Below are positions 1-15,428 of a stretch of 32,500 nucleotides of DNA, one piece after another. Each line of letters opens with the position of its first letter. Within the stretch, counting starts at the first letter, position 1. The notes under the pieces are model-generated. The model did no database searches, was not told the DNA's origin, and saw only the letters and a program-made list of their open reading frames with translations. Both the position numbers and the translations under genes were made by a program. Source of the stretch: Chromera velia (lineage: Eukaryota; Sar; Chromeraceae); NCBI GenBank assembly GCA_018398765.1, contig JAHBMJ010000484.1:1-32500 (forward strand), read 5' to 3'.

Positions 1-286
1 TAAGGAGTTAGAAGCTGAAAATTTGTGTAAGAAGACGTTGTAACGACAGAAAAAGAACTATGGAACAGATTTTTTATATCATTTCTAGAAACATAGGCTG
101 TCATACAAATTTTTTGATTTTGAGGCCATTTTTTAACGGTTTTGAATAGTAAGAAAAACGGTATAAAACTTACAAAATTTGTATGGCAGCCTATATTTCT
201 AGAAATGATATAAAAAATCTGTTCCATAGTTCTTTTTCTGTCGTTACAACGTCTTCTTACACAAATTTTCAGCTTCTAACTCCTTA
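1..286. repeat. Foldback (long inverted repeat) element, MITE-like
   Basis: The first ~91 bases are the exact reverse complement of about 196-286. The pairing continues with a few mismatches to about 115/172, leaving a short AT-rich loop. The ends read TAAGGAGTTA and TAACTCCTTA. No coding frame lies inside. This is the structure of a non-autonomous foldback or MITE-type element. The window begins at its first base, so a target-site duplication cannot be tested and the arm may extend further left. Confidence 0.85.
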
Positions 287-686
287 CCAATTATGAGAAC
301 GAGTTTTTTGCGGAAAAGCGCCGGTCTCGTATGCAGAGGGGGGGGCAAAAAGCATCCCACTCGCCCCCGGCATGCGGCCGACCTTTTCTTATGGTTCAGG
401 ATAAGCCCCTTTTGAGCCGCTGGGGGATATTTATCATGTTTTTGCGTGTGTTTTCTCCTTTGGGGGAGGGTTGCCGAGCTTATCTCTTGCCGAACGTTGG
501 AAGCCTGAGGCTCGAAGGCTAGGCCACTAGTCTAGGCAGACAACGATGGCGTATGATGATGATGATAATAGATTATCTAGATTTGTCTAGTATTATATAT
601 AGTAATATAAATTAATACATGGTTTAAATATAAAAAAAAACATGCACCTATAGTAATCGATGGAAATTAAACATAATATCGCCCTA
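287..686. other. Spacer between two mobile elements, no gene seen
   Basis: Mixed-composition spacer. It holds a G-run near 340, a short GATGAT run near 552-565 and an AT-rich stretch from 570. A 63-codon plus frame at 331-522 has no recognisable content and is not called. Confidence 0.5.
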
Positions 687-945
687 TACCCTAATGAATT
701 GGGAGTTGAATTGGGCGTCAAATTGGTAGTACTACCAATTTTTTACCGCCAGTAACTCCCAATTTTGAAAAATTGGTACCTAGTCTAGTGAAAGAAGTAC
801 ATGGAGTTTGAAGCTAAAATTTTATGTACGGGCTAGACAGGGGCTCACTAGTCTCTAGCCGCAGTCATTAGACTCTAATTCATTACTAGGAACAAATTCT
901 ATGAACACTTAGAGTCACCTAAAAATTGGGAGTTACCAATTTTTA
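687..945. repeat. Left terminal inverted repeat of the transposon
   Basis: Near-identical reverse complement of 2138-2396. It contains an internal palindrome around 713-742 built on ATTGGTAGTACTACCAAT, and three copies of AATTGGGAGTT (about 697, 750 inverted and 923). Similarity to the other arm fades inward into A-rich sequence after 945. Confidence 0.8.
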
Positions 946-1192
946 AATAGAAATTTTTTAGGACCGCTAAAAAAAAAATTGGTAGTACAAAAAAAAAAAA
1001 ATGGGACTCAACTTGAAACTTTTGTTTTGTGTGTTATAGTGCACCGCTAACGTAATGCAAAACGAACAGTGGACAGTTCTACACAAGCTGCACGTACCAA
1101 TATAAAAAACAGAGCGAAAATCGATCCAATTGACCATATAAGCCTACCAGAATTCATAATCCCTCCATATGCCGGACAGTGACTGCTGATCT

Positions 1193-1954
1193 TTGTTCAG
1201 ACAGCGGGATTTTACAGGAATTTCCCCTTTGTTGTCTCTGCTTTTCTTTTCCATCCTGCGGTCCGTTCAATATGATATTTTATATATCGCAGACGAGGGT
1301 GAAGCGAAAAAAGAGCTGGGACTTTTTCTTGTTTGGGCAGTGAATGAGAAGAAGCTCTTTCAGATGGAGGAATTGAATTCGTTTCTGTTTGATTCAGATG
1401 TGTGGCGAAAAACAGGGCTGCCCTTTACTCAGTGGGTCCGAGGGATTCCAAAAAACAATAGAAAGATTAAATTGGGGGCTGCAGATGTCAGATACGTTTT
1501 CCCTCGCGTAGTTGAGTTCATGGAAAAAAGGTGCCCGGACATTTTTGTTGCAAAGAACCCTCCTGCTTATTCTTTTTACTTGCATTCATGGATCCTTTCC
1601 ATATAACGGTTGACAGGTTCAATCACGGATGAGAAACTTACAGAGCTGAAGACGGTGATAAAGACTTGGCAAGACCTTTTTTGTAAGTCTTATGGATGGG
1701 TGGTCCCGAAGACTCACTTCTACTCGCACTTCCCGGTGTGGATCCGCCGGTTTGGAGGGTTGAACACAGTGAAATGCTACGGCTTTGAATCGTATCATAA
1801 GAAAGTTTACAAACGTTTTGTCCTACAGGGGGGACGTTATTCATATGATCGTTTTATTCTAGAAAATCTGGTTTTTGTGTGGTTGTGCAAGAGAAAGAAA
1901 GCCATGCAAGCATATTTTGCCGATGTGTCACGCCAGGAGGGACTTCAAGCATGA
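1193..1954 (+). pseudogene. Transposase remnant, C-terminal region of a large CACTA/Plavaka-like transposase
   Basis: Two adjacent plus-strand frames meet at about 1606-1610: one ends at 1606 and the next runs to 1954. The second contains a segment at about 1700-1815 reading PKTHFYSHFPVWIRRFGG followed by YGFESYHKKVYK. This follows the pattern P-K-x-H-x-x-x-H-x-P-x-x-I-R-x-F-G ... F-E-x-x-x-K found near the C terminus of CACTA (En/Spm) and Plavaka/KDZ transposases, by recollection of those families. The first frame has a plausible coding stretch from about 1290 but no ATG at its start. The break at 1600 may be an intron acceptor (TTGACAG before 1617) or a disabling mutation. Its position between the inverted arms supports the transposase reading. 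The assignment is from pattern only. Confidence 0.45.
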
Positions 1955-2137
1955 ATAACACTATGAAACTATACAAAACTTATGGATTTATGAAGTTCTG
2001 TGCAGCCGCAACACTGTTCTATTACAACGTTCTTTCTTTCCACATATATTTTACTTTGTAGGAGAAGTTATAAAATTGGTAGTCCAAAAAAAAAAATTGG
2101 GTGTTGATTTTCTTAAAAATTAATAGTTAGTCCTAAA

Positions 2138-2396
2138 AAAAAATTGGTAACTCCCAATTTTTAGGTGACTCTAAGTGTTCATAGAATTTGTTCCTAGTAA
2201 TGAATTAGAGTTTAATGACTACGGCTAGAGACTAGTGAGCCCTTGTCTAGCCCATACACAAAATTTTAGCTTCAAACTCCATGTACTTCTTTCACTAGAC
2301 TAGGTACCAATTTTTCAAAATTGGGAGTTACTGGCGGTAAAAAATTAGTAGTACTACCAATTTGACACCTAATTCAACTCCCAATTCATTAGGGTA
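2138..2396. repeat. Right terminal inverted repeat of the transposon
   Basis: Reverse complement of 687-945 with a few substitutions. Bases 2253-2280 carry the motif that also occurs, with four differences, at the tip of the foldback element at 4-31. Confidence 0.8.
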
Positions 2397-3533
2397 TTGC
2401 TCATCAACTGTGTTGATCATCCTAATAAAGCTTGAAATATATATAAAACTTTTTTTGTTTTTGAATGGGAAAACGTTCACGATCACGAAAAGGATGAAGG
2501 ACGACAAAAGCATGTCGAAGCAGGTCGAGGAATGAGCGGGGTCAGAGATAGCACATAAGTACCCTTTGCATGCCTATCTCCCATTTGGTTCACACCGAGA
2601 CTCAATATTTAATCAGACCAGCAAACACACTGCGGAGATCGATTGATATCCTGAAGCATGCTCAAAGTACAAGAATTTTTGGAGGTGCAGCTCGATCGGT
2701 ATATCGGTTTATCTTCACACAGTTCCTTCGTTTGTTTTCGTCAACTCCTTTTCATTTATGTAGACAGTCACTTCAACAAGTTCCTTCAGTTTACTTCAAA
2801 ATAAAAAGAGGGTCTCCCAATAGATTTTTACTGATACGAGCGGATGCAAGAGGTTCAGATACCAACCCACTCGTATTTAATAAGACAAACAAATAAAATT
2901 CAGTAAGTCAGACGAAGAGTATGGAAGCACTGACACGCCACACGTGTAGACAGGTAGAAATGCCATGAATTTCTACCTTTTCCACAATTTGGACCATAAA
3001 CAGTTGGAACATGAACATTCATTTTCAATAGATGCACAAGCTTCAAAAAGTAACTGTTCAAAGCTTTCCATCGCGGGCTTACGGAGACCTCCGTCTACGT
3101 TCGAACGGTTTGGTCTCGTATTGCGTGCAAAAAGGTTTCGGCCCGCCAGAACGAGTTGGATTTAGTGACACTTTCATGTATGCATACATAACTCATTGTG
3201 TCTGCATGCATGTTTGACGGTGCATACACGTAAACACACAAAAAAAGGGGGAGAGAGAAGACTTAGACAAACTAAGTCACAAACTTTTTTTCTTTTTTAA
3301 AGTTTTTTAAAAAAACTTTTCATAGAGGGTATCCCCTAGATCTGTTCTAGCTATAAAATTAATTAATATAATATCATGAATTGATGATTTGAAGAGTTAT
3401 GATACTAGACATGCACGTACTATTCTTACACATAGCTACACATAGCTGGTTACACACTGCTGGCATTTTACTAGATATTTAATAAAATCATTATTAGAGT
3501 TTCATTCAAAAAATTGTGTTTGCGTTTATGTTT
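2397..3533. other. AT-rich spacer downstream of the nuclease gene, no gene supported
   Basis: An ATG-led 108-codon plus frame (2570-2896) and a 66-codon frame (2965-3165) have no recognisable domain and are not called. Two small perfect hairpins are visible: GACTTAG/CTAAGTC at 3260-3278, and an A/T stem at about 3299-3320. The block probably contains the 3' untranslated end of the minus-strand gene that stops at 3534. Confidence 0.5.
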
Positions 3534-5102
3534 TTAAGGGTTTACACCCTGCAGGGAGTTCAGGTTGTAACGCCAGTCACAAAGCGTAGACACTCGCGAA
3601 CGAGAGCAGGAGCATCGGTTCCCAAAAAAATCGAGATCAAACTTTTTTTTTCCGGGAGCAAGCTCAGACGAGACCAGTCCAAGTCTCTTCAAATCCAAGC
3701 TGGGGAACATGTAGAAAAAGTCAGAATCTTGTAAGACAGAGTCCAGTAGCCATGGAGTCTTTGGGTCCTCCTGGTGCCACTTGACAAGCTGGGAACTGTT
3801 ACGCGGGGGACCAACAAGGAGGACATCAAAATCGTTTGCGCTGTACGGCTCACGCACGCCTCCCGCCGTCTTTCTGTAGGTGTTCACGCGAGCCACTGGA
3901 CCAGACACAAGGTTTCTGTTCCAGTAGGACGTCTTGATTTGGAATCGAATCCCACGTGATTTGTCCCACGAAGCTGCTCGGCCAATACGGTCATATGGGA
4001 GAGTTGCGCATGGGGCTTTACACATTTTCAATCCCCACGCGTCCAAAACCGGCTGGAACCAGCGGATGGTTTCTTCTTCTGTTTGATTTGATGATGCGAG
4101 CTCCTGTTTCAGTTCTTTGAGAGATCGGAGGCACACTCCATCAGCAGATTTTCCTCCAGCTGAAGCAGCTTCTCTGTAAATGGAAAGGAGCCTGTCTCCT
4201 AGGAAACTTCCCCACTTGTCATTCTCACTGAAACTACAGCGATGGTTCTGTTGATCATAGCGACCCTCTGCAGTAAGCGTCAGTGAAGATTTTAGGTGGC
4301 TGATGAATTCTCCAGGGTAGACCCAAATTCTTGGAGGTCTCATTGAGAACTCAAGAGGGGAGTGGATTGGCACTGACAAGTTGTTAAGCCCACTCTCTTG
4401 ATGGAAAACACACAAAACCAGCATGTTGGCGTACCCGCCGACATGATGAAAGTCCCAGGATTTGTGGTTACCGCGAGTGCTTATTCGAGTTGTACTTTTT
4501 ACTTGCACAGGAAGCCACAAATCCTCTTTTGTATTGATCGGTCGCAAGGCCATGTCAGCCTTCGCGGAGTCAGGCAATTCCCCCTCTTCGAAACCACAGA
4601 ATCGCTGTGACTGTTTCACAGCCATTCGAATGAGCCGTTTCGCAGCATGCTCTACTTCCATCCTCTGGCCAGCGCTCCAGACAGCTTTGCTCTTAGGGTG
4701 GTATCTTTGCAGGCCAAGCCTTGCTTCGGTGCCTAGACATGGGAAAACCGAGCGGTGCACATAGGAGGTTTTCGTGGTCAGCGGAAGAGGCTGGGGAGGC
4801 AAAAAGACAGTGTGATCGGCCTTCTGCCCAGTTTGCTGAGAAGTGAAGCTCCCACTGATTCCCTGTCGCTCCTCAACAACCCTCTCCCCTTCCGGAGTAC
4901 AAGTTTTGAACGGAATTGTGGAACGCGGCGCAAGCTTTTCAGCCACGCTGCACAAAAGCCGATGGGGCCGTACTGTAGATTTCCCTTTTGTGAGTGACTT
5001 GCTATAAAAATGCGGTGTTTTCAGCAGAAAGTCGTTGGAACTTCCCCCCAGAGCCCCATGGCGGCGTGAAAGCCTGACTTTCAAGCTGACTCTTGACAAC
5101 AT
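3534..5102 (-). CDS. Tandem PD-(D/E)XK-like nuclease-fold protein
   Basis: Single-exon frame of 522 residues from an ATG at 5102. Two copies of a PD-(D/E)XK-type core can be read. Copy 1 (about 148-265) has an N-terminal Glu in the helix (E149/E151), D183 in A-D-M-A-L, Q200-V-K202, then a GGYANMLVL strand and an aromatic-Tyr-Pro ending (IWVYPG). Copy 2 (about 340-470) has E342-E344, Y370-D371, Q388-I-K390, and Y-x-x-x-D-F-D-V-L-L-V at 420-430. In both copies Gln replaces the acidic residue of the (D/E)xK motif, a variant known in some homing-endonuclease and resolvase-like members of the superfamily. The first 60 residues are basic with few acids (MLSRVSLKVRLSRR), so a mitochondrial or plastid presequence is possible. 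Whether it cuts DNA, and which DNA, is unknown. The transposon nearby may be coincidental. Fold assignment is from motif spacing, not a search. Confidence 0.7.
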   Translation of the reverse strand: MLSRVSLKVRLSRRHGALGGSSNDFLLKTPHFYSKSLTKGKSTVRPHRLLCSVAEKLAPRSTIPFKTCTPEGERVVEERQGISGSFTSQQTGQKADHTVFLPPQPLPLTTKTSYVHRSVFPCLGTEARLGLQRYHPKSKAVWSAGQRMEVEHAAKRLIRMAVKQSQRFCGFEEGELPDSAKADMALRPINTKEDLWLPVQVKSTTRISTRGNHKSWDFHHVGGYANMLVLCVFHQESGLNNLSVPIHSPLEFSMRPPRIWVYPGEFISHLKSSLTLTAEGRYDQQNHRCSFSENDKWGSFLGDRLLSIYREAASAGGKSADGVCLRSLKELKQELASSNQTEEETIRWFQPVLDAWGLKMCKAPCATLPYDRIGRAASWDKSRGIRFQIKTSYWNRNLVSGPVARVNTYRKTAGGVREPYSANDFDVLLVGPPRNSSQLVKWHQEDPKTPWLLDSVLQDSDFFYMFPSLDLKRLGLVSSELAPGKKKFDLDFFGNRCSCSRSRVSTLCDWRYNLNSLQGVNP

Positions 5103-5778
5103 GGTAATTCAAGTCTTGTCCAATCCGACAAAACCAGCCACACTTCTTGATCTGCCCTCTTTCATGCAGAGAGGTCAAGAATCAGTTGGGGGCCCTCCTG
5201 TGTGGGAAACACCCTGCGTGCTGCGTACGTTGCATGTAGTTCAATGCATGTTGCGCAACACAGTAGACGGGACAACATGCAGATCAAGGGGAACCAGAAA
5301 ATCCGTGTTTCGGGAAGTGTCAGACGCTTTTCCGGACTTTTTGCATCATGATATATATATGCCTCATGGTACGAGATTCTTGTCTGACACTGAGAGAAAG
5401 AGTGAAATAACTTTGACACGTATATATCTGCAAACCTAGCGCTTGCGTTGCGTGCATACATTGGATGCATGCATGTTGCAAATTAATTAATTAAGGTGTT
5501 GCAAAGTTGCTTGCATGCATGCATGTATGGCCCCGGCAAGTTTCAAAAGTTTGGTCCACGAAAGAGCACTGCATATGCAGGATACTGCAAACCCGTTGAA
5601 GCTGTCTCCTCGCTTTCGTGGACTAAATCGATAGATCGATATAGATCGTGGATTGTGAGACCACATTTCCACATTTCCGTGCATCGTTTCGCGTCCCGAG
5701 CAGAGAGTCAATTCTCTTTTTTAACTGTTTAGAGGGTGCTTGCACAGCGTTGACTTTGCATGACTCACTGAAGAAGCA
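5103..5778. promoter_or_regulatory. Divergent promoter region between the nuclease gene and the fusion-enzyme gene
   Basis: The two start codons face away from each other across 676 bp. The region has GCATGCATGCATG runs (5463-5475, 5511-5525) and TTAATTAATTAA (5482-5493). An 11-bp perfect inverted pair, GTCCACGAAAG (5554-5564) and CTTTCGTGGAC (5613-5623), is also present. TAGATCGATATA lies at 5632-5643 and recurs in another divergent spacer at 29665-29676. No TATA box or known element can be named with confidence. Plus frames here (for example 5035-5439) look random. Confidence 0.4.
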
Positions 5779-11305
<5,527 letters not shown>

Positions 11306-13516
11306 AGTGAAGGCATGGAGGAGGGCATTTGGTCTCAAAGTGTAGTGATTTGTTTCTGTTCTCATTGTTTGGAGTGGCTGGGTGGGTGGTTGAACCTATC
11401 CGTCCGTCTCTCTGTTTGCAGATCTTCAGATGAACACAATAAGAATCGTGAGAGCCGTTCTGGGTCTGATTTTCTCCCCTTCTTCTTGATACCGCATTTG
11501 ACCCTGCCAGTTTTGCATGTCAGTTCGTCTTTCTCTTCTCTCTTCAGGCAGGCGTCGGCAGGAGAGGAGGGGTTGGTGGAAGAAGGGAAAATGGAAGGAG
11601 GCAGTGAAATGTGGGTGTTGGCAAGGAAAGACTGTCAGATGGGAGGAAATTCAAGGTCGATCGTCTTTCTGTACACAGTGAATTCAGCAGGTGGAGGAAG
11701 CTTGCGTATGTAGACAGTGGGGCACACTTCTTCAGTCTCTGTAGCATGAGGCGTGGAGTGAGTGCGTAAAGTACTTTAACTCTACGGATTTGCGGAAGGG
11801 CAAGGCGCAAAAAGCCAAGAGGAGTGGCGACTTCCTTGCCGGAAGCGTAACGGCCTTTTGGCTTTTTCTCTTCCTCTTTCTCTTTACTTCCCATTCACTT
11901 ATTTATCATCAGATCTATCCAATGAATAAGTCTGTCTGTCTCAATGTTATCCTCTCTTCTCTCTGGATGCATGTATGTACATATGTATGCTTGTCGGGCT
12001 CTTTACAGGCCTGTCAGAGAGGCCTGCATGATGCAGGCAATCAATCGCACTCACTCACTCTCTCATCCGAACTGAGTAAAGGATCCGTCTGGCCTCAGTC
12101 ATTTGAATTTCGTTCGATTCAATTTTGTCACCTGCTCTGTGTCTCTCTCTGTCTTTTTGTCTGGTCTTCCTGCCTGTGCCTGCCCGCCTGCTGAACTCCT
12201 TTGTCTGAGGAGGAGTGGGTCTTCAAAAACTGCCTGTTTGTTTGTAAGCGTTTGTGATGTTCTTTTTGTATTTACTTCTTTGTTGTGCCTTTTGCACTTT
12301 TCCGTCTTTAGTTGAGGCTCCGGGGCCCCCCATGCGCTTTGTTGCTTTGATTCCACCTTGTTCGATTGAGTACTTCTCCCTTCAAGGAAGCAGGAGCAAA
12401 GGGGAAAGGCGGGAGAAGCGGCTCGATCGATCCACCCTGCAGGGGACTTGGGTGCCTCCATGCAGTCGCAGGGGCGGGCAGGTAGACAAGCAGGTGATGT
12501 CTGCATGCCCCTTTTTTCGGAAGAGGTAGTAGGAAGCTGACTGACTCTTTGTTTGAGATGAGGAGACCTCGTTCCTGTCTAGGTACCTGTCGTTAACAAT
12601 AAAAAGAATTGATTCACCGACTTTCTATGGTTTCAAACTAGGTTTCAAAACACTGGTGATCTATCTTAATAATGAACCCAATGCAATTTGCTGAAGTCCA
12701 TGGGACCATGACACCATGTGCAGACTCACATACATCGCACGCTAAGTCTCAGGCTTGAACGATAAATATATACATTTTTTTTTTTGTTATACATGCAACG
12801 CTATCTCTGAGGCTATCACTATAGGCTATCCATACAACGTTATCCCTAGGTTATCCCACATATATAAAGCTGTTGCTGGTTATATGCTAGGTTATATGTA
12901 TATTTAATATATATATTATACTATGTGACTATTAGATTGGTTTGATTTGATTTCAACTTACATAATGATGTGAGCTAGGATTTAAGTTAGGTAAAGCCGG
13001 TGAATTATTTAGTTAAGAACAGTTAATCCTAGAGTTAATCCCACGTGAAACTGTAATTTTACCCAGTCTTAGCCTCAGCCTTTCATAGCCTCATGATTTA
13101 GCTCATCATCCAGATTATGACCAGATATATATAGACTAACGTTACGTTAGTAACGTAAAGATTAATTTAGCAAACTACTAAACTTGAAAACACAAAGATA
13201 AACAGAGAAATAACATTTTAAAAAGACATGCATAACAGAGGCATATATTAAGTGCATTTCCTAGTGTATTTTATATTTTGAACATATATTTTAAAGAAGC
13301 CTGCAGCCGCTGAAACATGTGTTTTCAAGCTCTATCTATACATCCACCCCGCACAACCTGTATGCATGCAGGGACCGAATTAAAATCTTCTTGTCAGGCT
13401 CAGGGAGTTACTGACTCCGACAGGCTTTAAGCTAAGGTGTGCAACATGGATGATGTAGCACACGTTGATTCAGAAGAACTCGACAGAAAAACCCCTCTAC
13501 ACCCCAAGCTCTCCCT
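11306..13516. other. Convergent intergenic region, 3' ends plus AT-rich block
   Basis: Both flanking genes end here. 11306-12590 is pyrimidine-rich with frames such as 11790-12194 that look like translated low-complexity DNA. It may hold the 3' untranslated region of the upstream gene, or an alternative last exon at 11422-11713. 12590-13330 is strongly AT-rich with short GGTTATCC/GGCTATC repeats (12812-12860) and a small palindrome, GTTACGTTAGTAACG, near 13140-13156. The plus frame 13437-13724 is antisense to the last exon of the minus gene. Confidence 0.5.
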
Positions 13517-15008
13517 TCATCGTGATAGTCCTGTCAGTGTCGGGTTGGAGCCCTTCACGTTCCCTCCTGCCGATGGCTTCTGCATGGGTGATCCCCCCGC
13601 TTTCTTCGGAGGCAGTCGAGTGAAGGCCTTGGGACGCGGCGGCGACGGTGGAGGGGCCGGGACTGAGGCTTCGTTCCCGTCGGACCCTCCCGCACCTCCT
13701 CCATCGTTGAAGGGAAGAGAGTGAGGTCTGAGGGGACCACAGGGTCTCTGAGGCAAAGAAGGCCCGCTGCCCTCTTTCTTCAGTCTGAGAGAGTTTCTCT
13801 CCCGAGACCCTCTGGGAGGAGGTATGTGCGAGGAAGAGGAGGAGGCGGCGGCGCCGTCAGCAGCTGCCCAACCGATGTCATCAACAGTCAGCAGAGAGGA
13901 GGGCGAAGAAGGGAACAGGTCCTGAAAGAGGCAGCAGGGAGAAGAAAAGGAGAAGGGGAATAGAAGGCATGAAGGAAAACCGAAATGGTTGGAGCAAGCA
14001 AAGAGCAGTACGTGTCAGCCATAGAGAAGGTCAGTCTCGTTTCCGATCACTTCATATGCCCCATAATAAGAACAGTTTTCTTCCTTCATCCGAAAGTAGA
14101 CCGAAAGACAACGAAGTGATAGCATTAACACATCAGAGACAAAGCAAGCACACAGGGCAAAGCAAAAACAAAGACAGAGAGAGGTAGGAAGAAAGAGGGG
14201 CCGACCTGAAAGCCGTAGGACTTGACAGCATTTTCCCCACCACTCCCTCCCTTTCCCCTTCCTCTTTCCGCCCTCCCCGCCCCTTCTCTTGAATTCTGTC
14301 CCTGCTGCTGTTGACTTCCCCGTCTCCAGGTGTGAGAAAACACGCACGCCCCCTGCTGAGATGATGATGATGCCCCTCCTGTTCCTTTCCTTCCCCTCCC
14401 CTCAGTGCCGTCTCCCTCCTCCTCCTCTTCTGACTCCTGGATGGTCTCTGTCAGATGACTCCTCGCAGCCCCACGAGGAATGGAGAGGCCCAAGGGAGCC
14501 CCTAAGTGGGCTGCTCGTTTCATCGCGTCCTGTCTCTCCCTGCACGTGTGTGTGTGCGGCATGGTATGGTATTGCGTTGCATTGTATCCACCCAGCTAGT
14601 GTGAGGGAGGGAGCCATGCTACCTACCGGCTTGGGAGTCGAGTCGAGACGGAGGGAGGGAGGCAAGGCAAGGCAAGGTCAAGGAACCCCAAGGATGAAAA
14701 TGGAGAAGAGTTACAGAGGGAATTAAGGAAATGTTTTCTCTCCAGGCAGGTGGAGGGAGAGTGGGCGAGGCATTCATTCAAGACGAAAGGGAATAGTTGA
14801 AAGATAAGAAGATCACACGGAAGGCAGAGCGAGAGAATACAAAGGGATAAGGGGAGGAGCCAGAGACGAGGCCCCCCCTAAAGACACGGGGGAGAGGGAA
14901 TAGGGAATGGGGGAGAGGAGCCGCTTATACCTCTCGCAGTGCGATGCTGGAAAGGCACACACCCGACCCCCCATACACAAACAGACACACAGGAACACAT
15001 ACACACAG

Positions 15009-15044
<36 letters not shown>

Positions 15045-15132
15045 GTGCACACACACACACACGCACGCGAACATATGCACACACACGAAAACACACACAC
15101 GAACACCGACGCACCGACGAACACACGAACGA

Positions 15133-15167
<35 letters not shown>

Positions 15168-15175
15168 CACACACG

Positions 15176-15221
<46 letters not shown>

Positions 15222-15382
15222 CAAAGAAACAAAGATAGAAAGGTGGCTGACTGATTTCGGCGAAGATTTTGTAGAGTCCGTGCGAGGCGGACTGCCGGGG
15301 GTTCTTCTGCAAAAAAAGACGAGGACAGGGAGGAAGAAGGAAGCAGACAAACGGGATCGCCCACTGTGTCGAAAGGTTCTTT

Positions 15383-15428
<46 letters not shown>

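Larger units (their letters stand above)
687..2396. mobile_element. DNA transposon with ~259-bp terminal inverted repeats and decayed transposase
   Basis: Two inverted arms, 687-945 and 2138-2396, enclose a 1.2-kb core. The outermost shared bases read TACCCTAATGAATTGGGAG on the left, and the reverse complement lies on the right. A TA dinucleotide at 687-688 and 2395-2396 could be the target duplication, with the element proper running from CCCTAATG to CATTAGGG. The motif AATTGGGAGTT recurs at the outer and inner edges of each arm and inverted within it, like subterminal transposase-binding repeats. The core carries a broken frame resembling the C-terminal part of large CACTA/Plavaka-type transposases. 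The element looks degenerate: the frame is interrupted and no DDE catalytic core is visible. Confidence 0.7.

Noticed and set aside
2570-2896. ATG-led 108-codon plus-strand frame
   Set aside because: No recognisable domain, no splice context and AT-rich surroundings; could be chance.
11790-12194. 134-codon plus frame with hydrophobic residues (FLFLFLF)
   Set aside because: Pyrimidine-rich low-complexity DNA read as Leu/Phe/Ser; no start context and no family.
13437-13724. 95-codon plus-strand ATG frame
   Set aside because: It is antisense to exon 5 of the minus gene, which has a strong acceptor, correct phase and a longer frame.
14980-15217. Possible CRISPR or satellite array
   Set aside because: Dinucleotide period with no spacers; an ordinary microsatellite.
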